NCBI RefSeq assembly: GCF_019799925.1
Contig: NZ_JABGCG010000001.1
Coordinates: 248,001-312,000, forward strand
Source: Blastococcus sp. CPCC 205250
Lineage (GTDB): Bacteria > Actinomycetota > Actinomycetes > Mycobacteriales > Geodermatophilaceae
DNA: 64,000 nt
Reading direction: 5' to 3'
A program made the position numbers and the translations under genes. This document shows, in pieces, positions 1-8,800 of the stretch. Each line of letters begins with the position of its first letter. Within the stretch, counting starts at the first letter, position 1. The notes beneath the pieces are model-generated. The model had not been told where the DNA came from and did not search any database. It saw only the letters and a program-made list of their open reading frames with translations.

Positions 1-315
1 CGGACCTGTCGGTGGCGGTCGACGGGCGTGCCTCGTCGGACTCCGACGGCACGGTCGCCTCCCACGCCTGGACCTGGGGCGACGGGACCGCGGCCGGGTC
101 CGGCGCCACGGCGACGCACGCCTACGCGGCGGTCGGCACGTACACGGTGACCCTCACGGTGACCGACGACGACGGCGCCACCGCGACCACCACGCGGTCG
201 GTCACCGTGACCGCTCCCGCCGGTCCGCAGCAGCCGCAGGTGCTGGCCGCCGACGCCTTCGAGCGCTCGGCCACCGGTGGCCTGGGCACCGCCGACGCCG
301 GCGGGGCCTGGACGG
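1..315 (+). repeat. Near-identical PKD-encoding DNA block, copy 1
   Basis: This block differs by only a few bases from 9522-9836 and 10455-10769, including synonymous positions. The remaining sequence of the paralogues is far more diverged. This points to recent duplication or gene conversion rather than selection on the protein alone. Confidence 0.85.
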
Positions 316-875
316 TGCTCGTGGGTGCCGCGCGCCAGGCGGTCACGGCCGGCGGGGCCGTGCTCACCGTCGGCCCGGGCAACAACGCCGGCTCGCACCT
401 GGGCTCGGTCGCGCAGACCGCGGTGGACGTGCGGACGACGGTGTCGTTCTCGCGGACGCCGGCCAACGGCACCGGCGCCTACGCCTTCGTCACCGGCCGC
501 CGCGTCGGCACGGCCCAGTACAAGGCGCGGGTGCGGGTGCTGCCCACCGGCGAGGTCGGTCTCGCCCTGCTCCGCGAGGTCGACGGCGTGGAGACGATGC
601 TGGGCACGATGACCACGGTGCCCGGGCTCACCTACACGGCGGACCTGCCGCTGCAGGTGCACCTGCGGGTGACCGGCACCGGGCAGACCGCCCTCGAGCT
701 CAGCGTGTGGCCCGCGGGTCAGGCCCAGCCGGCCACCCCGACGCTGGTGCGGACCGACGGCACGGCCGTGCTGCAGGCGCCGGGTTCGGTGGGGCTGGCC
801 GCCTACCTGTCCGGCAGCTCGACCAGCCCGGTCGCCGTCCGGTTCGACGACCTGCGGGTGACCGCGGTGCAGTGA
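3..875 (+). CDS. Secreted PKD-domain protein, C-terminal part (5' end outside the window)
   Basis: The reading frame is open from the left edge, so only the last 290 codons are visible. They hold most of one PKD domain (residues with SDSDGTVASHAWTWGDG and a VTDDDGAT end) and then a roughly 200-residue beta-rich domain that begins AADAFERSATGGLG and ends at the stop. The same PKD plus beta-domain unit closes the two following proteins. PKD domains are extracellular Ig-like folds found in surface proteins and adhesins, so this is probably the end of a third large exported paralogue. The first 315 bases are nearly identical to 9522-9836 and 10455-10769. Ligand and role are unknown. Confidence 0.85.
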   Translation, partial: DLSVAVDGRASSDSDGTVASHAWTWGDGTAAGSGATATHAYAAVGTYTVTLTVTDDDGATATTTRSVTVTAPAGPQQPQVLAADAFERSATGGLGTADAGGAWTVLVGAARQAVTAGGAVLTVGPGNNAGSHLGSVAQTAVDVRTTVSFSRTPANGTGAYAFVTGRRVGTAQYKARVRVLPTGEVGLALLREVDGVETMLGTMTTVPGLTYTADLPLQVHLRVTGTGQTALELSVWPAGQAQPATPTLVRTDGTAVLQAPGSVGLAAYLSGSSTSPVAVRFDDLRVTAVQ

Positions 876-1115
876 CACCGGCGTCGGGGCCGGCTCCACC
901 ACGGGCCGGCCCTGACGCTCGGTGATCATCACCCCGCAACCGTGCGATCACAAGCGGTCACGGACCTCACCTCGACGAGGGAGAAACCGCAGGTCGGTCA
1001 CCTGGTCAGGTGATCGTCACGGCAGTGACCTCCTGTCATCGTCACTGTCGGTACTCGACGACGGCATCCAGGGGGAGGCCGCCGCTCTCGGGTCCTGGCA
1101 CACGGGGGAAACCGC
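876..1115 (+). promoter_or_regulatory. Intergenic leader of the second PKD gene
   Basis: This 240-bp gap precedes the 1505-aa secreted protein. It contains GACGAGGGAGAAACC at 974-988, GGTGATCG at 1009-1016 and GCATCCA at 1064-1070, 45 nt before the start. The leader of the next paralogue has GATGAGGGCAAACC, GGTGATCG and GCATCCA (43 nt before its start) in the same order, so part of the 5' region is conserved. A ribosome site GGGGGAA lies at about 1102-1108. No known riboswitch consensus was matched. Confidence 0.4.
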
Positions 1116-4100
1116 ATGTCCACGTCTTCGAGCACGCCCCGGCGCGCGCCTGCCCGCGTCGTCGCGGGCACCGTCAGCCTCCTGCTGGCGGCCGGCAGCC
1201 TGGCGCTCCTGCCCGGCGTCGCCCAGGCCGACTCCGCGCCGCTGACGCCGTCGGCCGCCACGCCGACCACCGTCACCGCCGACGCCCTGCCCACCGTGCA
1301 GATCAACGGTGTCGCCTGGGCGCAGGCCGTCGTCGGCAACACCGTCTACGTCGGTGGCGCGTTCACCAGCGCCCGGCCTGCCGGTGCGCCGCTCGGGACG
1401 AACGAGACGCCGCGCGCCAACCTGCTGGCCTACGACATCCGCACCGGCGAGCTGATCACCTCGTTCGCCCACGACCTCAACGGCCAGGTGCTCGCCGTCG
1501 CGGCCTCGCCCGACGGCTCGCGGGTCTACGTGGCCGGCGACTTCACGACCGTCGACGGGCAGACCCGCCGCCGCGTCGCCGCCTTCGACACCGCGACCGG
1601 CGCCCTGGTCGCCGGCTTCGCCCCGGCGGTGCAGAGCCAGGTCGCCGCCCTCGCCGTCACGGACGACACCGTCTACATGGGCGGCAGCATCACCGCCGTC
1701 GGCAGCGTCAGCCGCAGCCGGCTCGCCGCGGTCAGCGCCTCCGACGGCAGCCTGCTGCCCTGGGCGCCGGTCCCCGGCGTCGGCTCCACCGCCGGCAACC
1801 GCCTGCCCAACAACCCGACGGGCAACGCCAAGACCAGCGACGCCGTCCTCGCGCTGACCGTCGCCGGCACCGGCCAGGTCATCGCCGGCGGCCGCTTCGA
1901 CACGATGAACGGGGTCAAGGCCACCGGCGTCGCGGCGCTGGACCCGGTCTCCGGGGCCACCCGGCCGTTCGCGATCAACCAGCGGCTGACCAACCAGGGC
2001 GTCAACTCCGCCGTCCACAGCCTGAGCACCTCCGGTGACCTGGTCATCGGCACCGCCTACGACTACTACGGCCCCGGCAACCTCGAGGGCTCGTTCGTCG
2101 TCAAGGCCGACGGCGGCACGATCGTCGAGGTCAACGACTGCCGCGGGGACTCCTACTCCAACTACGCCTCCGACGGCGTCGTCTACGTCGCCAGCCACAG
2201 CCACGACTGCCGCAACATCGGCGCCTTCCCGGAGCAGGACCCGCGGGTGCACAAGTTCGGCGTCGCCTTCACCCTGGCGCCCACCGGCACCGTCGGCAGC
2301 TCCACGATCACCAACGCCAACTTCCGCGGCCAGCCCGCCGGCTCGCTGCTGCCCTGGTTCCCGACCATGACCCCGGGCACCTACACCGGCCAGGCCCAGG
2401 CCGGCTGGTCGGTCACCGGCAACGACCGCTACGTCGTCTACGGGGGCGAGTTCCCGCGGGTGAACGGCGTCGGCCAGCAGGGCCTGGTGCGCTACGCCCT
2501 GCCGGACACCGCGCCCAACCGCGTCGGCCCGGCCGCCGAGGGCTTCGCCGCCACCGCGACCTCGCCGGCCCCCGGCCGGGTCACCGTGAACTGGACCGCG
2601 ACGTCGGACCAGGACAACGCCACCCTCGTCTACCGCGTCGAGCGCGAGGGCCAGGCCCTCCCGGTCGCCGAGACCGTGCAGGCCTCCACCTGGTGGAACC
2701 GGCCGGCCATGTCCGCCGGCGACGCCGGCGTCAGCGGCAGCCTGCGCTACCGCGTCACCGCCACCGACCCGTTCGGCAACACCGTCGCCACCCCCTGGGT
2801 CGCCGTCGAGGTCGTCGCCGTCGCCGGCCCGGCCCAGACCCGCCCCTACGCCGACACGGTCCGCGCCGACGGCGCGTCGTCGCACTGGCGGCTCGGCGAG
2901 ACCTCGGGCGTCGCCGCCGACAGCATCGGCACCGCTCCCATGACGGTCGGCGCCGGGGTCACCCGCGGCCAGGCCGGCGCGCTGGCCGGTGACACCGCCT
3001 ACTCCTTCACCGGCAGCTCGACGGCCTCCCTGGCCACGGGCACCGCCCAGGCCGCGCCCAACACCTTCACCGAGGAGGCCTGGATCCAGACCTCGTCCAC
3101 CGCCGGTGGCCGGGTCATGGGTTTCGCCGACCGGGCCACGGGCAACAGCTCGTCGTTCGACCGCCAGGTGCACCTCCAGACCAACGGCCGGATCAGCTTC
3201 TCGGTCAAGGTCCGGACGGGCTTCCTCGGGCTCAGCGTCACGACCCGCACGGTGACCAGCACCGCCGCCGTCAACGACGGCAGGTGGCACCACGTCGCGG
3301 CCACGATGGGCCCCTCGGGCATGGCGCTGTACGTCGACGGCGTGCTGGTCGGCTCGCGCACCGACACCACCTCCGGGCTGGCCTACAACGGCTACCTGCG
3401 GGTCGGCGCGGACAAGGCCGTCGCCGGCGCGAACACCTTCACCGGCCGCATCGACGAGGTGGCGCTCTACCCGACCGCCCTCTCGGCCCAGCAGGTCGCC
3501 GCGCACGCCGCCGCCGGCGGGATCACCGCCCCGGCGCCCAACATGGCCCCGACGGCACGGATCGCCGCCACCACCTCCGGCCTCACCGCGGCGCTGGACG
3601 CCCGCGGCTCGGTGGACACCGACGGGACCGTGGCCTCCTACGCGTGGGACTTCGGCAACGGCCAGCGGGGCACCGGCGCCGCGGCGTCGCACACCTACGC
3701 CACCGCCGGCTCCTACGTCGTCACGCTGACCGTCACCGACGACCGCGGTGCCACCACCACCGCGAAGACGCTCGTCACGGTGGCCCCGGTGCGGGTCAAC
3801 ACCGCCCCGGTGGCCGCGTTCACCGCGACCGGCCGCGACCTGGCCGTCACCGTCGACGGCAGCGCCAGCGACGACAGCGACGGCACCGTCGCCGCCCACA
3901 GCTGGAACTGGGGCGACGGCACGGCCGCCGGCACTGGCGCCGGCGCGTCGCACACCTACGCCGCGGCCGGCACGTACACCGTCACGCTGACCGTCACCGA
4001 CGACGACGGTGCGACCGCCGTGACCTCCCAGCAGGTCACGGTGACCGCGCCGGTCCCGACCGCCCCCATCGCCAAGGACACCTTCGGCCGCGCCGTCACC

Positions 4101-5633
4101 GGCGGCCTGGGCACCGCGGACGTCGGCGGCGCGTGGACCGTCGTCGCCGGCGCCGCCCGGCAGTCGGTCACCGACGGTGTCGCGGAGCTCGCCCTGCCCG
4201 GCGCCGGCAACAACACCGGTGCCCACCTGGGCACGCTCAGCACCACCAGCGCCGACGTCCGCAGCGCCTTCACCCTCTCCTCGGCGCCGACCGGTACCAG
4301 CGGCACCTGGGTGTACGTGTCCGGCCGCCGCACGGTCACCGGTGACGAGTACCGGGTGCGGGTGCGCGTCGCCGCCGACGGGGCCGTGTACCTGGCCCTG
4401 TCCCGGGTCGTCGCCACCGTCGAGTCCTTCCCGGGCGGCGAGGTGCTCGTGCCGGGGCTGACCTGGACGCCGGGCACCACCCTGGCCAGCCGGGTGCAGG
4501 TCTCGGGCACCGGGAGCACCGCGATCACCGCCTCGGTCTGGGCGGTGGGGCAGGCCGAGCCGGCCACGCCGCAGCTGTCGCGGACCGACACCACGGTGAC
4601 CCTGCAGGTCGCCGGCTCGGTCGGCCTGGCGGCCTACCGGCCCAGCAGCGCCACCGCGGCCACGGCCGTCCGGTTCAGCGCCTTCCGGGTGGGTCTCGTG
4701 GGCGCCGGTGCGCACACCAACGTCGCGCCGGCCGCCACGTTCACCGCGGCTGCGACCGAGCTCTCCGTGGCGGTCGACGCCACCGGCTCGGCCGACGGCG
4801 ACGGCCGCGTCGTCCGGGCCGACTGGGCCTTCGGCGACGGGACGACGGGCACCGGTGCCACCGCCACGCACGCCTACACCGCGGGCGGCACCTACACCGT
4901 CCGGCTCACCGTGACCGACGACGAGGGCGCCACGGCGACCACCACCCGGTCGGTCACCGTGACCGCGCCGGCGGCTCCTCCGGTGGAGCAGCCGGCCGAG
5001 CAGGTCGCCGCGGACGCCTTCGACCGGACGGCGACCGGTGGGCTGGGCGCCGCCGACCTGGGTGGCGCGTGGGCCGTGGTGGCCGGTGCCGCCCGGCAGG
5101 CCGTCACCGGCGGGGTCGCCACGCTGACCGTCGGCCCGGGCAACAACACCGGGGCGTACCTGCCCGCGGTCGCTGCCGCCGGCGTCGACGTCCGCACGAC
5201 CGTGTCGCTGTCCGCGGCGCCCACCGGCGGCTCGGGTGCCCTGGTCTACGTGACCGGTCGCCGGGTCGGCACCGACCAGTACCGCGGCCGGCTGCAGGTG
5301 CTGCCCTCCGGCGCGGTCGGGATCGCCCTGGTCCGCGAGGCCGGCGGCACGGAGACCGTCCTCGGGACGGCGACCGTGGCCGGGCTCGCCCACACCCCGG
5401 GCACCCCGCTGGAGGTCCGCCTGCGGGTCACCGGCACCGGGACGACCACCCTCGAGCTCTCGGTCTGGCAGGCGGGGGCGACCGCTCCGGCGACCCCGCT
5501 GCTGACCCGCACCGACAGCACCGCCTCCCTCCAGGCGCCCGGCGCCATCGGGATCGCGGCCTACCTGTCGGGCAGCGCCACCGCCCCGGTGGACGTCCGG
5601 TTCGAGGGGGTCAGCGCCACCGCCGTGCGGTGA
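1116..5633 (+). CDS. Large secreted beta-propeller/FN3/LamG/PKD protein
   Basis: This 1505-aa exported protein starts with a signal peptide (basic residues, hydrophobic stretch, AQA cleavage near residue 38). Residues about 50-465 form a WD/PQQ-like propeller with repeated motifs such as VYVGGAFT and VYVAGDFTTVDG, plus a conserved Cys pair (NDCRGD, SHDC). An FN3-like segment follows (480-570), then a LamG/concanavalin-like domain (580-800), two PKD domains (about 810-985), a 200-residue beta domain (from 987), a third PKD (about 1200-1290) and a second beta domain to the end. There is no LPXTG or C-terminal membrane anchor, so release or non-covalent wall binding is likely. A role in adhesion or polysaccharide binding next to an exopolysaccharide locus is inference. 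Confidence 0.85.
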   Translation: MSTSSSTPRRAPARVVAGTVSLLLAAGSLALLPGVAQADSAPLTPSAATPTTVTADALPTVQINGVAWAQAVVGNTVYVGGAFTSARPAGAPLGTNETPRANLLAYDIRTGELITSFAHDLNGQVLAVAASPDGSRVYVAGDFTTVDGQTRRRVAAFDTATGALVAGFAPAVQSQVAALAVTDDTVYMGGSITAVGSVSRSRLAAVSASDGSLLPWAPVPGVGSTAGNRLPNNPTGNAKTSDAVLALTVAGTGQVIAGGRFDTMNGVKATGVAALDPVSGATRPFAINQRLTNQGVNSAVHSLSTSGDLVIGTAYDYYGPGNLEGSFVVKADGGTIVEVNDCRGDSYSNYASDGVVYVASHSHDCRNIGAFPEQDPRVHKFGVAFTLAPTGTVGSSTITNANFRGQPAGSLLPWFPTMTPGTYTGQAQAGWSVTGNDRYVVYGGEFPRVNGVGQQGLVRYALPDTAPNRVGPAAEGFAATATSPAPGRVTVNWTATSDQDNATLVYRVEREGQALPVAETVQASTWWNRPAMSAGDAGVSGSLRYRVTATDPFGNTVATPWVAVEVVAVAGPAQTRPYADTVRADGASSHWRLGETSGVAADSIGTAPMTVGAGVTRGQAGALAGDTAYSFTGSSTASLATGTAQAAPNTFTEEAWIQTSSTAGGRVMGFADRATGNSSSFDRQVHLQTNGRISFSVKVRTGFLGLSVTTRTVTSTAAVNDGRWHHVAATMGPSGMALYVDGVLVGSRTDTTSGLAYNGYLRVGADKAVAGANTFTGRIDEVALYPTALSAQQVAAHAAAGGITAPAPNMAPTARIAATTSGLTAALDARGSVDTDGTVASYAWDFGNGQRGTGAAASHTYATAGSYVVTLTVTDDRGATTTAKTLVTVAPVRVNTAPVAAFTATGRDLAVTVDGSASDDSDGTVAAHSWNWGDGTAAGTGAGASHTYAAAGTYTVTLTVTDDDGATAVTSQQVTVTAPVPTAPIAKDTFGRAVTGGLGTADVGGAWTVVAGAARQSVTDGVAELALPGAGNNTGAHLGTLSTTSADVRSAFTLSSAPTGTSGTWVYVSGRRTVTGDEYRVRVRVAADGAVYLALSRVVATVESFPGGEVLVPGLTWTPGTTLASRVQVSGTGSTAITASVWAVGQAEPATPQLSRTDTTVTLQVAGSVGLAAYRPSSATAATAVRFSAFRVGLVGAGAHTNVAPAATFTAAATELSVAVDATGSADGDGRVVRADWAFGDGTTGTGATATHAYTAGGTYTVRLTVTDDEGATATTTRSVTVTAPAAPPVEQPAEQVAADAFDRTATGGLGAADLGGAWAVVAGAARQAVTGGVATLTVGPGNNTGAYLPAVAAAGVDVRTTVSLSAAPTGGSGALVYVTGRRVGTDQYRGRLQVLPSGAVGIALVREAGGTETVLGTATVAGLAHTPGTPLEVRLRVTGTGTTTLELSVWQAGATAPATPLLTRTDSTASLQAPGAIGIAAYLSGSATAPVDVRFEGVSATAVR

Positions 5634-5878
5634 CGACCCCGCAGTGAGCCCGAGCCGGGCCGGCCCTCGTGGCCGGCCCGGCTCCGTGCTGTCCGGGGCC
5701 TGGCGTCGCCGCTCACCCATCGTGATGAGGGCAAACCCGGGACCACCCGTTCATGGCGCTGACCAGCGCAATTGCACCGCAACGGGTGATCGGTGTCCTG
5801 TACGGAACGTGACATCGTCCCCGGGACCGCATCCACCACCGTGGGTCGCGAGGGACGCAGGACCTGGGGGACGACGCG
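5634..5878 (+). promoter_or_regulatory. Intergenic leader of the third PKD gene
   Basis: This 245-bp leader carries GATGAGGGCAAACC at 5724-5737, GGTGATCG at 5785-5792 and GCATCCA at 5829-5835, matching motifs upstream of the preceding paralogue. GGGCAAACC resembles the 5' strand of a c-di-GMP-I (GEMM) aptamer, but the required GACGCAAAGC half is absent, so I do not call a riboswitch. GGGGGA just before the start is a usable ribosome site. Confidence 0.35.
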
Positions 5879-8800
5879 ATGCGCACGACCACGACCGCCG
5901 CCGGACGGCGGGTGCTGGCCGGCACGGTGGGCCTGCTGCTGGCCGCAGGGACGCTCGCACTCCTGCCGGCCGCGGCACGGGCGGACTCGGCCCCGCTGGT
6001 GCCCGGCCCGGCGGACCCCGTGACGGTGACGGCCGACGCGCTGCCCACCACGCAGATCGACGGGGTCGGCTGGGCGCAGGCGATCGTCGGGGACACCGTC
6101 TACGTGGGCGGGTCGTTCACCTCCGCCCGCCCGGCCGGCGCGCCCGCGGGCACGCAGGAGACGCCGCGCAGCAACCTGCTCGCCTACGACATCCGCACCG
6201 GCGTGCTGATCGCCTCCTTCGCGCCGGTGGTCAACGGACAGGTGCTCGCCGTCACCGCCTCCCCGGACGGGTCCCGGCTGTACATCGGCGGCGACTTCAC
6301 CGCCGTCGACGGGCAGACCCGCAACCGGGTCGCGGCCTTCGACACCGCCACGGGCGCCCTGGTCGCCGGATTCAGCCCGTCGGTCAGCAGCCAGGTCCGC
6401 GCGCTCGCCGCGACGAACAGCACCGTCTACCTCGGCGGCTCGATCACCGCGGTCGGCGGCGTCAGCCGGACCCGGCTGGCCGCCGTCCGCGCCGCCGACG
6501 GCGGCCTCCTCCCGTGGGCGCCGGTGCCCGGGGTCGGCCTGACGACCGGCAACCGCAACCCCGACGCCGCCCTCAACGGCCGGACCAGCAACGACGTCAT
6601 GGCCCTGGTCGTCACCGGCGGCGGGGCCCAGGTCGTGGCCGGCGGCCGCTTCGACACCATGAACGGCGTCGACGCCACCGGTGTGGCCGCGCTCGACGGG
6701 GTCACCGGCGCGACGCGGCCGTTCGCCGTCAACGAGCTGATCACCAACCAGGGCGCCTTCTCGGCGGTGCACAGCCTCTCCACCGACGGCACCGCGGTCT
6801 ACGGCACCGCCTACGACTACTACGGCCCCGGCAACATGGAGGGCAGCTTCGCGGCCACCGCCGACGGCGGGCGGGTCATCGCGATCAACGACTGCCACGG
6901 CGACACCTACTCCAGCCACGCGATGGGCGGCGCGCTCTACCTCGCCGGCCACTCCCACGACTGCGAGCAGATCGGCGGCTACCCGGAGCAGAACCCGCGC
7001 GTCCACCGGTACGCGGTCGCCCTCACCACCGGCGCCACCGGCGGGACCGTCGGCCCGGGCACCCTGCGCAGCGGCACGTTCTACGGCCAGCCGGCGCCCT
7101 CGCTGCTCACCTGGTTCCCCACCATGACCCCCGGTGAGGTCACCGGCCAGTTCCAGGCCGGCTGGAGCGTCACCGGCAACGACCGCTACCTCGTCTACGC
7201 GGGCGAGTTCCCGCGGGTCAACGGCACCGGCCAGGCCGGCCTGGTCCGCTACGCCGTGCCCGGCAGCGCCCCGAACGCCGTCGGCCCCAACGCCGACACC
7301 CTCACCGCCGGGGCGGCCCTGACCGCCCCCGGGACCGCGCAGGTCACCTTCCGCGCCACGTCCGACCAGGACAACGAGTGGCTCACCTACCGCGTCTACC
7401 GCGACAGCGAGACCGCCGCGAACCTGGTCGCCGAGCTCACCCGGGCCTCCACCTGGTGGTCGCGCCCCCTGGTGACCGTGACCGACCCGGCGGCCACCGC
7501 GACCTCGCGCTACCGCGTCGTGGCCACCGACCCCGCCGGCAACCGCGCGGTGACCGCGTGGACGGCGATCGACCCGGCCGGCGTGCCGCTGCGGGCGTCC
7601 TACCGCGACGCCGTCGCCGCCGACGGGGCGCTCGAGCACTGGCGCCTCGGCGAGACGGCCGGGCAGCTGGCCGGCTCCGGTGGCCTGGCGACCGGCGCCG
7701 CGGGGCTGGCGCCGCTGCTGACGATGCCCGGCGTCACCCCGGGCGTGCCCGGCGCGATCGCCGGTGACCCGGACACCGCCTACTCCCTCGACGGCACGCC
7801 CGCCGCCTCGATGGTGATCCCGGCGCTCTTCCCGCCGCTGGACACCGTCACCGTCGAGGCCTGGTTCCGGACCGACTCCGCCGCCGGCGGCCTGATCGCG
7901 GGCTTCGGCGACGCGATGACCGGGACCAGCAGCGTGGTCGACCGCCTCACCTGGATCGGCACGGACGGCCGGGTGAGCTTCGGCGTCAGCCCCGAGCCGG
8001 GGACGCGGCGGACGGTGACCAGCGAGGAGTCCTACGCCGACGGCGAGTGGCACCTGGTGGCCTCCACCCTGAGCCCGGCGGGCATGTTCCTGTACGTCGA
8101 CGGCGAGCTGGCCGGGTCGCGCACCGACACGACCGCCGGCCTCAACCGGCAGAGCTGGTTCCGGGTGGGCGGCGACGCCACGTGGGCCGACGGCGTCAGC
8201 AACCTGGACGGCGACCTCGACGAGGTCGCGGTCTACCTCTCGGCGACCACGCCGGCGCGCGCCGCCGAGCACTTCGAGCTGGGCCGTACCGGCGTCGAGC
8301 CGAACCTCGCCCCGCGCGCCGCGTTCACCACCGCGACGGCGGGCCTCGCGGTCACCGTCGACGGCTCGCTCTCCCGCGACCCCGACGGGGACACCCTCAC
8401 CCGATCCTGGGACTGGGGCGACGGCCGGCCGGCCGGCAGCGGCGTCACCGCGACGCACACCTACGCCGCGCCGGGCACGTACACCGTGGTGCTCACGACG
8501 ACCGACGCCCACGGCGCGACGTCGACGGCCCGCCGGCAGGTGACCGTCACCCGGGCCAACCAGGCGCCGGTGGCCGCGTTCACGGCCACCCCGGCCGGGC
8601 TCGCCGTCACGGTCGACGGCGCGGCCTCCACCGACGCCGACGGCTCGGTGGCCGCGTACTCGTGGTCCTGGGGCGACGGCACCGCGGCCGGCTCGGGCGC
8701 GACCGCCGCGCACACCTACGCCGCGGCCGGCACCTACCAGGTGACGCTCACGGTGACCGACGACGCCGGCGCCACGGCCAGCAGCACGCAGCCGGTCGTG

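Noticed and set aside
1017..5720. Antisense ORF of over 1500 codons opposite the PKD gene
   Set aside because: GC-rich coding DNA leaves long open frames on the other strand. The translation has no domains, is Gly/Arg-rich and lacks a start site.
5724..5800. c-di-GMP-I (GEMM) riboswitch before the third PKD gene
   Set aside because: Only GGGCAAACC matches; the GACGCAAAGC half and the tetraloop-receptor pair are missing.
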